A stretch of DNA of 64,000 nt, from positions 259,867,008 to 259,931,007 of the forward strand of contig NC_092872.1 of the NCBI RefSeq assembly GCF_028372415.1, written 5' to 3'. The translations under genes were made by a program, and so were the position numbers. Source of the DNA: Notamacropus eugenii. Its lineage: Eukaryota; Chordata; Mammalia; Diprotodontia; Macropodidae. The notes below the pieces were generated by a model. The model ran no database searches. It saw only the letters and a list, made by a program, of their open reading frames with translations, and was not told where the DNA came from. This document shows, piece by piece, positions 61,001 to 64,000 of this stretch; positions within the stretch are counted from its first letter, which is position 1, and every line of letters begins with the position of its first letter.

Positions 61001-63004
61001 TCGGGCAAATGAAACGGGCCCAAGAAATGGCCCCAAGACGAGACATATCCAAGGTCACATAAACACTAAGAAGACTTAGAATTCAAACCCAAGGCCTATA
61101 ATTCTAAATCCAGCAACTTTCCCACTGGGTCCCAATGCCAGTGAAGAGTCAACCCAAGTTACAAAGAATTACTACCATGGGGCTAATATTAGAGTATCTA
61201 AGCAGAATGGAGTGAAAGATTCAATGCTCTGCCCCTTCCATAGCCAACAGAGGGCCTCAGGAACCTAACAAATAAAATCTTGTTTGGCATAAATATGCTT
61301 ATATTTATATATGTACATAAACATAGAAATATGTATTTATATTTATATAAAATGGTCCAGATTTCATATATGTACATTTGCTAAGTTGGCAAGATTTTTT
61401 TTTTAATTTCATATCTCATCTATCTTGGTTGAACTCTACTTGTCTTTGCTCCAACCATCCCTTTTCTCTTGAAATTAAATGCTTCAAGAGCTGAGTGAGA
61501 CTTTATGGTTTCCTATGTCTATGTATCAAAGTCCAAGCACAGGTATTGGTTATTAATGAATAAGGATGCTAAGAGTCGCAGGGCTTTTACCACAGAGCTG
61601 ACAGGAGCCTGGCCACCATCCAGTTCATCTCAATGGCCCTATGCGTACAGACCAGACACAACAGGAGGGGAAAGCCTTCACAGCCCAGGCAAATGCTCAG
61701 CAAAGCAGTCTGATCTTCTTTTCCAAACCCCTGGATGGGAAAACTCAGCACAATACCCCAGAAAATCCCAGCTTGGCTTGGACTTTGCAGCTCAGGCATC
61801 CTAGAATCACAGATTTAGAGGTTAAAGGGACCTCAGACCCATTTTATAGATCAGGAAGATGAGGCTGAGCAAGGTTAAGCAACTTGCCCAGATTCTGACA
61901 CAGCTAATAAGAGCCTGAGCTGGGATCTGAATTCAGGTTTTAAATTAAAGCTACCTGGCTGTTTTGACATTAGAACGGACCTTTGAGATCATCAGTAGAA
62001 TCCCTGGCTTCCTTCCTAGCCTGATCCCTCCCTATTGTTTGCGCCCTTCCCCATAGAAATTACTTTGTACTCCATGTACATGTTACCCTCAACAAAACAT
62101 AAGCTGCCAGAGGGCAGGGATAGTTTCATTGTTTGTTTTTGTCTGTCTAGCTCCTGGCACACTTCCTCACACACAGACTCACACATTGAGAATGGGGAGG
62201 GATCTCAGAGACAGATAAAGAAACTGAGGCCCTGAGAGGCTCAGTGGTCATCCAGGCTGGAGTTGTCATTGTAGGGTGCTTAATTAATGCTTGTTTGCTA
62301 ATTTGCTTGACTGCCCCTTCATTTTACAGATGCTGAGACTGAGCCTAAGAGAAGCAAACAGATTTGCCCAGGGTCACACAGCTAACAGCAGGGGTGGGCA
62401 GTAAAATGATTTTTCTAATAAAGCATCACAAGAAAATAACCATGAGCAGATAATGGTCCTCTCCAATCCTTCAGTGAATACCGACCTAACAACATAAATG
62501 AAAACAAGAGAAAGCCCCTTCTGGTCAAAAGACCCAGGTTCAAATCTCACTTTAATTCATATTACTGATGTGACGGTAAGTGAGTCACCTAATCTTTTAG
62601 AGACTCAGCTTCCCCATCGTACAATGAGGGCCTCAATCCAGACAGCTTCAGACTTTTCCAGTCCTGAATTTAATTTCCTGAGATCCCATGAATCAAATAG
62701 GATGGGAAAGAACAGAGGGACTGTGAGCTGCTCTGTCTGAGAATATTTAGACCCGTGAGATCACGGATCCATCCAAGTAGTCGAAGCCCTCTTTCCTCCA
62801 GGTCCCCATGTTGACCCACTGGTAAGGGCACTCCTCCTGTGCAACTGCCCCAAAGTCTAGATTTCTTCAGGTTGACCCTTTGTCATCCTGGTCTTTCCCC
62901 CAAGCATCCTCCCCATCCCAAACTGCTCCCCCCTACCTGACCTTCTTAATCTGATCTTCTTTCAGCTTTGTGAAATAAAAAGCCAGCAAATGTACAGCAA
63001 ACAT
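24140..63004 (-). CDS. HKDC1: HKDC1, hexokinase domain containing 1 (complete, 18 coding exons)
   Basis: This gene encodes a vertebrate-type ~100-kDa hexokinase, which phosphorylates glucose with ATP to glucose-6-phosphate, the first step of glycolysis. HKDC1 is reported as a low-activity fifth mammalian hexokinase. Eighteen exons with GT/AG borders join in frame to 2754 nt (917 aa plus TAA). The protein opens with a hydrophobic helix ([11 protein letters not shown]), like the HK1 helix that binds mitochondrial porin. The N half spans about residues 22-470 and the C half about 471-917. N-half residues seen: GGSKFRV (86-92), Ser155, Thr172/Lys173, Asn208/Asp209, Asn235, Glu260. C-half residues seen: [12 protein letters not shown], Ser603, Thr620/Lys621, Asn656/Asp657 and Glu in [13 protein letters not shown]1 rather than HK1 is indicated by [34 protein letters not shown] and [20 protein letters not shown]. 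Oddities are Ala212 in NDTVA and an extra Arg595. The reading frame looks fully functional. Confidence 0.96.
24285..26322 (-). other. HKDC1 intron 17 and its repeats
   Basis: The intron is 2.0 kb. It holds MIR near 24500-24690 (+), a marsupial SINE at 25150-25400 (-) and an L2 3' tail at 26050-26180 (+). About 24700-25130 and 25410-26040 show nothing recognised. Confidence 0.55.
25150..25400 (-). mobile_element. marsupial tRNA/CORE-type SINE
   Basis: In minus sense it runs from 'ggtggctaggtggtgcaatgg' through 'cagctgtgtgaccctgg', 'acctcagtttcctcatctgta', 'ggaaatggtaaaccattcc' to 'cagacatgattga'. It is near full length. Confidence 0.7.
26323..26556 (-). CDS. HKDC1: HKDC1 exon 17 (residues 792-870)
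   Basis: The exon is 234 nt. It encodes [20 protein letters not shown], then [20 protein letters not shown] and [14 protein letters not shown]. It is the C-half counterpart of exon 9. The acceptor is gttctag and the donor CCTCA|gtgagt. Confidence 0.96.
27560..28690 (+). mobile_element. L2 LINE (ORF2 3' part), interrupted
   Basis: The order of L2 phrases is kept: 'ctgggaatggcctcttgggtgtc', 'ggcaccaccattcttgtggcc', 'gtcctacttaattcctccttctc', 'ggctccctattaccaatgaaat', 'gggctccaacctagcctctcagg'. The L2 3' part seems to resume at about 29430-29520 ('caaatgtcaactcctttatggaatctttcctgat'). Confidence 0.75.
28690..29280 (+). mobile_element. L1 3' fragment inserted in L2
   Basis: Landmarks are 'ctttgatccatcaattctac', 'gtaatggaatattgttatgc', 'gaaagtgaaacaagaagaacc' and an A-rich end with 'gacatgaataaaaataag'. 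It sits between two parts of one L2 copy, so it is younger than that L2. Confidence 0.7.
32250..32405 (-). CDS. HKDC1: HKDC1 exon 16 (residues 740-792)
   Basis: The exon is 156 nt. Translation gives [40 protein letters not shown] and [11 protein letters not shown]. Glu742 in YEKM is a glucose contact. The acceptor (gacaaag) has a weak pyrimidine tract, but the frame and length are exactly as expected. The donor is AAAG|gtaatg. Confidence 0.94.
32406..33795 (-). other. HKDC1 intron 15
   Basis: The intron is 1.4 kb. It holds MIR near 32440-32540 (+), an L2 3' tail near 32640-32790 (+) and MIR near 33570-33760 (-). About 32800-33560 is AT-rich with nothing recognised. Confidence 0.55.
33796..33979 (-). 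CDS. HKDC1: HKDC1 exon 15 (residues 679-740)
   Basis: The exon is 184 nt. It encodes [20 protein letters not shown], then [17 protein letters not shown] and SLNPGKQR. Asn683, Glu708 and Gln739 equivalents are present. The acceptor is ctttcag and the donor AGAG|gtaaag. Confidence 0.96.
34840..34877. repeat. (GT)n microsatellite
   Basis: There are about 38 nt of pure TG on the + strand in HKDC1 intron 14. Confidence 0.95.
35165..35330 (-). mobile_element. dispersed repeat with hAT-like end (unclassified)
   Basis: It starts 'caggggtcttaacc' and continues 'ggcaggctagtgaaacctatgg', 'aaatacataggattacaaagg'. The same order is seen at 63645-63800 and, inverted, at 90-235 and 40500-40640. I recall it as an old mammalian DNA-transposon-like family but cannot name it surely. 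Confidence 0.45.
35892..35991 (-). CDS. HKDC1: HKDC1 exon 14 (residues 646-679, catalytic Asp)
   Basis: The exon is 100 nt. It encodes [19 protein letters not shown], then [14 protein letters not shown]. Asp657 in NDTVG is the catalytic base of the active C half, and the motif is intact here, in contrast to exon 6. The donor is GCAG|gtaagt. Confidence 0.96.
36172..36267 (-). CDS. HKDC1: HKDC1 exon 13 (residues 614-645)
   Basis: The exon is 96 nt, reading [19 protein letters not shown], then [13 protein letters not shown]. Thr620 and Lys621 are catalytic-cleft residues. REAIKRRN fits HKDC1. The acceptor is cttccag and the donor AAT|gtaggt. Confidence 0.95.
36268..38180 (-). other. HKDC1 intron 12 and its repeats
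   Basis: The intron is 1.9 kb. It holds an (AC)n array at 36311-36350 and MIR-type copies at about 36670-36850, 37320-37480 and 37930-38070 (+). It also holds a 'catttatcaagcacctgctgtat' repeat piece (36960-37070) and an L2 3' tail (37690-37850). Confidence 0.6.
36311..36350. repeat. (AC)n microsatellite
   Basis: There are forty nt of pure AC repeat, 43 nt from the exon 13 acceptor side of intron 12. Confidence 0.96.
38181..38303 (-). CDS. HKDC1: HKDC1 exon 12 (residues 573-613)
   Basis: The exon is 123 nt, one codon longer than the usual 120 nt. It encodes [20 protein letters not shown], then [21 protein letters not shown]. Ser603 contacts glucose. The extra codon (CGG, Arg595) lies in the loop before the LPLGF strand. 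The intron to exon 11 is 101 bp. Confidence 0.95.
38405..38550 (-). CDS. HKDC1: HKDC1 exon 11 (residues 524-572)
   Basis: The exon is 146 nt, reading [20 protein letters not shown], then [20 protein letters not shown] and IMQGTGEE. This is the C-half phosphate-1 motif. It is one codon shorter than HK1 here, as in known HKDC1 proteins. The acceptor is ccctgcag and the donor GAG|gtaact. Confidence 0.96.
38551..41458 (-). other. HKDC1 intron 10 and its repeats
   Basis: The intron is 2.9 kb. SINE/MIR copies lie at about 38690-38900 (+), 39560-39680 and 39740-39890 (-), 40220-40480 (+), 40880-41140 (-) and 41265-41400 (+). An L2 3' tail lies at 39160-39260 and a hAT-like end at 40500-40640. About 39900-40200 is L2-like at best. 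Confidence 0.6.
40880..41140 (-). mobile_element. marsupial tRNA/CORE-type SINE
   Basis: In minus sense it is near full length, from 'gggcaactaggtggcacattgg' through 'cctcagttcctcatctgtaaaatgg' to 'ggagaaggaaatgtcaaaccactccagtatctttgccaag' and 'gtcagacacaa'. It is among the best preserved copies in the window. Confidence 0.75.
41459..41763 (-). CDS. HKDC1: HKDC1 exon 10 (residues 422-524, inter-domain)
   Basis: The 305-nt exon crosses the junction of the two halves. It completes the N half with [20 protein letters not shown] (adenine-side loop). The long linking helix around [20 protein letters not shown] follows, then the start of the C half ([14 protein letters not shown]). The size equals the fused exon expected from joining a terminal and an initial hexokinase exon. 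The donor is ACAG|gtatgg. Confidence 0.96.
41764..43307 (-). other. HKDC1 intron 9 and its repeats
   Basis: The intron is 1.5 kb. It contains MIR-type SINEs near 41830-41940 (-), 42240-42480 (+), 43000-43130 (+) and 43190-43260 (-), and the long CT tract described separately. Confidence 0.6.
42609..42813. repeat. (CT)n polypyrimidine tract, 205 nt without a purine
   Basis: From 42609 to 42813 every + strand base is C or T. Related CT-rich sequence continues to about 42878. Long open frames here (98-173 codons of Ser-Leu or Arg-Glu) are repeat artefacts. Confidence 0.97.
43308..43541 (-). CDS. HKDC1: HKDC1 exon 9 (residues 344-422)
   Basis: The exon is 234 nt, reading [19 protein letters not shown], then [20 protein letters not shown] and [17 protein letters not shown]. 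It forms part of the N-half large subdomain and nucleotide region (VGMDGTLYK). The acceptor is ttaaccag and the donor CA|gtaagg. Confidence 0.96.
43542..45546 (-). other. HKDC1 intron 8 and its repeats
   Basis: The intron is 2.0 kb. It holds MIR/SINE copies at about 43600-43770 and 43780-43960 (+), 44790-44960 (+) and 45030-45430 (-, at least two overlapping pieces ending in 'cagatgaggaaactgaggca'). About 44180-44780 is unassigned. Confidence 0.6.
45547..45702 (-). CDS. HKDC1: HKDC1 exon 8 (residues 292-344)
   Basis: The exon is 156 nt. It encodes [20 protein letters not shown] followed by [18 protein letters not shown] and [11 protein letters not shown]. Glu294 in FEKM is a sugar contact. 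The segment [16 protein letters not shown] separates HKDC1 from HK1 and HK2. The donor is GAGAA|gtgaga. Confidence 0.95.
45703..47134 (-). other. HKDC1 intron 7
   Basis: The intron is 1.4 kb. It holds a decayed L1 3' piece (about 46020-46440, +). The rest is not recognised apart from a short SINE-like 'cttatgtaaggggctttgtgaactttaaa' piece near 46780. Confidence 0.55.
46020..46440 (+). mobile_element. L1 LINE fragment (3' end, old)
   Basis: Degraded L1 3' sequence resembles other copies here ('ctaaatgtccatggacaagagaatggttaaattgtgg'), with internal A-rich expansions. Confidence 0.65.
47135..47318 (-). CDS. HKDC1: HKDC1 exon 7 (residues 231-292)
   Basis: The exon is 184 nt. It encodes [16 protein letters not shown], then [17 protein letters not shown] and ends within NPGKQL. 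Asn235, Glu260 and Gln291 are the N-half glucose-site residues. The acceptor is catttag and the donor CAACT|gtgagt. The wording is closest to HKDC1 and HK1. Confidence 0.96.
47520..49165 (+). mobile_element. L1 LINE, 5'-truncated (ORF2 3' part and 3' UTR)
   Basis: It contains the L1 ORF2 C-terminal landmarks 'ttctggagagcaatttg', 'ctgacccagcaatacc', 'ttgtggtggcgaagaattgg' and 'gtgagcagaaccaggagaac', then an A-rich 3' end. It lies antisense to HKDC1 within intron 6. Scattered stops show it is decayed. Boundaries are approximate. Confidence 0.8.
49440..49690 (-). mobile_element. marsupial tRNA/CORE-type SINE
   Basis: In minus sense it has the usual order: 'gtcacacagct...gtcaagtcacttcacc', 'cctcagtttcctc', 'ggcaaactaccccagta', 'ccccagatggggtc'. 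It lies in HKDC1 intron 6, in sense with the gene. Confidence 0.7.
50690..50789 (-). CDS. HKDC1: HKDC1 exon 6 (residues 198-231)
   Basis: The exon is 100 nt, reading [19 protein letters not shown] onward to CEVGVIVG. It holds Asn208 and Asp209, the latter equivalent to the catalytic base of active hexokinase domains. Residue 212 is Ala (codon GCA), where the family motif NDTVGTMMT has Gly. The donor is G|gtaatt, phase 1. Confidence 0.95.
50790..52079 (-). other. HKDC1 intron 5
   Basis: The intron is 1.3 kb. Apart from the CA/GT repeat near exon 5 I recognise no repeat. A T/C-rich part at 51420-51600 is unassigned. Confidence 0.5.
52010..52052. repeat. (CA)n/(GT)n microsatellite beside the exon 5 donor
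   Basis: There are about 43 nt of pure AC on the + strand. In the HKDC1 transcript this is a UG repeat beginning 27 nt after the exon 5 5' splice site. Confidence 0.96.
52080..52175 (-). CDS. HKDC1: HKDC1 exon 5 (residues 166-197)
   Basis: The exon is 96 nt, reading [11 protein letters not shown] through LTKALKRHK. Thr172 and Lys173 are substrate contacts. The donor AAG|gtaagg is followed 27 nt into the intron by a ~43-nt GT repeat in transcript sense, discussed in the findings. Confidence 0.95.
52176..52810 (-). other. HKDC1 intron 4
   Basis: The intron is 635 bp. A degraded MIR-like piece may lie near 52490-52600 ('ggcactggagtcagaaagacc'). Nothing else is recognised. Confidence 0.5.
52811..52930 (-). 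CDS. HKDC1: HKDC1 exon 4 (residues 126-165)
   Basis: The exon is 120 nt, from [12 protein letters not shown] to [18 protein letters not shown]. Ser155 in LTFSFP is a glucose contact in hexokinases. It is separated from exon 3 by an intron of only 89 bp. The donor is GAG|gtacgt and the phase is 0 on both sides. Confidence 0.96.
53020..53168 (-). CDS. HKDC1: HKDC1 exon 3 (residues 76-125)
   Basis: The exon is 149 nt, with acceptor ttttgcag and donor GAG|gtacgt. It carries the N-half phosphate-1 motif [11 protein letters not shown] (residues 83-93), then [21 protein letters not shown]. It matches C-half exon 11 in position and nearly in size (146 nt). Confidence 0.96.
54654..54700. repeat. (TGAA)n tetranucleotide microsatellite
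   Basis: There are about twelve uninterrupted GAAT/TGAA units in HKDC1 intron 2. Confidence 0.95.
55490..55740 (+). mobile_element. L2 LINE fragment (ORF2 3' part)
   Basis: The translated words [20 protein letters not shown] match the L2 segment usually read as LDISTWM..RHLKLNMSKT. It is an old, short fragment in intron 2. Confidence 0.7.
56943..57105 (-). CDS. HKDC1: HKDC1 exon 2 (residues 22-76)
   Basis: The exon is 163 nt, the standard hexokinase exon 2 length. It follows acceptor ...gttttag and ends at donor TCAG|gtgagc in phase 1. It encodes [19 protein letters not shown] onward, then [14 protein letters not shown], the linker into the first sugar-kinase fold. [10 protein letters not shown] has Cys where I recall Ala in the human protein. 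Confidence 0.95.
57106..62941 (-). other. HKDC1 intron 1 and its repeats
   Basis: The intron is 5.8 kb. I see MIR/SINE copies at about 57240-57490, 58360-58540 and 58570-58830 (+), then 59770-59960, 60130-60250, 60650-60810 and 61800-61930 (-), and 62520-62690 (+). L2 3' ends lie at about 58070-58190, 58290-58360, 60840-60900 and 62010-62160. A hAT-like piece lies near 59540-59720 and an AT-rich patch at 61290-61400. About 58890-59540 shows nothing I recognise apart from a short 'tgctatgtgcc...ctaag' fragment. Confidence 0.6.
62942..63004 (-). CDS. HKDC1: HKDC1 exon 1 (residues 1-21)
   Basis: The exon reads [11 protein letters not shown] then [10 protein letters not shown], matching the 21-residue first coding exon of HK1 and HKDC1. 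The donor is AAG|gtcagg. It ends in phase 0 and joins VDRFLY of exon 2. The first 11 residues are hydrophobic and in HK1/HK2 the equivalent helix inserts in the outer mitochondrial membrane at VDAC. No upstream in-frame alternative start is needed. Confidence 0.93.
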
Positions 63005-63270
63005 TTTCCTTGGAGAGCTGGTCCGGCCCCAGGGCACAGTTCTTTCCCGGAGAATGGCAGCAGCGTTTTCTGCCAACAGTTCAGCCCGGACCTCCTTTGC
63101 TCACAGCCCTGCTCCCTTCCCAGGGAAGCCTTCCAGGGAAGGAGGCCTATCTCTACGCCGCCCAAATGGTTCAATGATTAAGCTTTACCTTTATCACTGT
63201 CCCTTCCTCCCTCCCTCCTGTGACACTTTCTCTATTGTCCACAAGGAAGGCTCTGGCAGATTACCAAGGG
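63005..63270 (-). promoter_or_regulatory. HKDC1 5' UTR and proximal promoter (predicted)
   Basis: This is the stretch between the start codon and the GA/CT microsatellite. It contains no recognisable repeat and no clear TATA box at a usual distance. An imperfect HNF1-like palindrome (TTAATCATTGAA on the minus strand, about 63170-63181) lies ~170 nt upstream of the ATG. HKDC1 is known mainly from epithelia such as gut and liver, where HNF1 acts, so the site is suggestive only. Confidence 0.35.
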
Positions 63271-63306
63271 ACAGAGAGAGAGAGGGAGAGGGAAAGGGAG
63301 AGAGAC

Positions 63307-63388
<82 letters not shown>
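63271..63388. repeat. (GA)n/(CT)n microsatellite in the HKDC1 5' flank
   Basis: There are about 118 nt of nearly pure AG dinucleotides on the + strand, with a few GGGA and ACAG interruptions at the left. It starts ~270 nt upstream of the HKDC1 ATG. Open frames of 106-124 codons across it are simple-repeat artefacts (Arg-Glu or Ser-Leu runs). Confidence 0.95.
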
Positions 63389-63390
<2 letters not shown>

Positions 63391-63599
63391 TGTGTTGGGG
63401 GATGGGGAAATGATCTGCTGATGGACCATTTTAGATCTTTTTTTCTGACTACTAAAAGTAATTGCTATGCAAGGCTCTCTACCCAACTCTCTGCCAACCT
63501 TCCCTTGGCCAAAAATTTTGGTGGGAGAAGCAGGACCTAAATTAAAGGAGTCAGAGCTGTGGTGGACAGAGATGAATAAGTCTGTAGTCCTTGGAGGAA

Positions 63600-64000
63600 C
63601 TCTCATCAGTCGAAGGAGGGACCTTGGACTCCCCTGGACCAGAGACTCTTCATCCTTTTGGTGTGTCTTGGATGACTCTGGCAGTCTGAGGACACCTGTG
63701 GATTCCTTCTCAGAATCATGTTTTTAAAAGTATCAAATCACATAGGATTACAACAGAAACTAATTAGATTGAAATACAGTTACCAAAATATTTTTTCTAA
63801 ACAAACAAGTTGCCTATATGTGTGAAAATATTTACAACAGCTTTTTTGTGATGGCAAAGAATTGAAAATTGAGGGTTATGTCCATCAAATGGAGAATGGT
63901 TGAACAAGTTGTGGTATATGATTGTGATGGAATACAATTGTACTAAAAGAAACAACCAGCAGAATGATTTAATAAAAATATGGGAAGACATATGAATTGA
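63600..64000. repeat. hAT-like repeat fragment followed by an L1 3' fragment cut by the window edge
   Basis: About 63645-63800 resembles (minus sense) the dispersed repeat ending in TTAAGAACCCCTG. About 63820-64000 is L1 ORF2 3' sequence, + strand (compare 'gtgatggcaaagaattgaaaattgag'), running off the right end. Confidence 0.6.

Noticed and set aside
24140-63004. Assignment of the gene as HK1 or HK2
   Set aside because: The N-terminus, exon 8 and exon 11 words and the 146-nt exon 11 fit HKDC1, and both halves diverge from HK1 and HK2 at those points.
63054-63606. Open frames of 106-124 codons over the GA repeat upstream of HKDC1
   Set aside because: These are simple-repeat artefacts with no conserved protein words and no coding context.
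1-64000. LTR elements or endogenous retroviral copies
   Set aside because: I recognised no LTR pair or retroviral protein words. The repeats seen are LINEs, SINEs and probable DNA-transposon remnants.

Overview
The window looks like genomic DNA from a marsupial. The evidence is the interspersed repeats: marsupial-type L1 3' ends, an ORF1-only half-L1 (HAL1) element, BovB-like RTE copies, a tRNA/CORE-type SINE with a conserved '...cactccagtatctttgccaag...' segment, and many old MIR and L2 pieces. Species cannot be fixed from sequence alone. All repeat assignments rest on recognition of family sequence, not on a database search, so their boundaries are approximate unless target-site duplications are quoted.

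The only protein-coding host gene I can support is HKDC1 (hexokinase domain containing 1), on the minus strand. All 18 coding exons lie inside the window, from the ATG at 63004 to the stop ending at 24140. Every junction has GT/AG ends. The exons join in phase to 2754 nt, a 917-residue protein with no internal stop. The protein has a hydrophobic N-terminal helix like the one that anchors HK1 to mitochondria, then two homologous hexokinase halves. Exon sizes repeat almost exactly between the halves (149-120-96-100-184-156-234 versus 146-123-96-100-184-156-234), a fossil of the internal duplication. The C-terminal half keeps every catalytic and glucose-contact residue. The N-terminal half keeps its glucose contacts but carries Ala instead of the usual Gly at residue 212, beside the catalytic-type Asp209.

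Layout on the + axis: 1-23.2 kb is the region 3' of HKDC1. By mammalian synteny HK1 should lie further left, but I see no HK1 exon here. This region is almost wholly transposon-derived: a BovB-like RTE with an inverted 5' part (6.75-8.12 kb), L1 pieces (8.1-9.3, 10.2-11.4, 16.4-17.2 kb), a second RTE-like LINE on the minus strand (11.9-13.8 kb), CR1/L3-like and L2 pieces, and a 2.9-kb full-length HAL1 with a 17-bp target duplication (20.0-22.9 kb) inserted into an older L1. From 23.3 to 63.0 kb lies HKDC1 (3' UTR, exons 18 to 1). From 63.0 to 64.0 kb lies the HKDC1 5' flank with a long GA/CT microsatellite, ending in another L1 piece cut by the window edge.

I found no unusual new protein system. 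The points most worth a second look are the complete HAL1 with its repeated, CpG-rich 5' UTR, the inverted RTE copy, the UG repeat just inside a HKDC1 5' splice site, the 205-nt pyrimidine tract in intron 9, and the two residue-level oddities in HKDC1.
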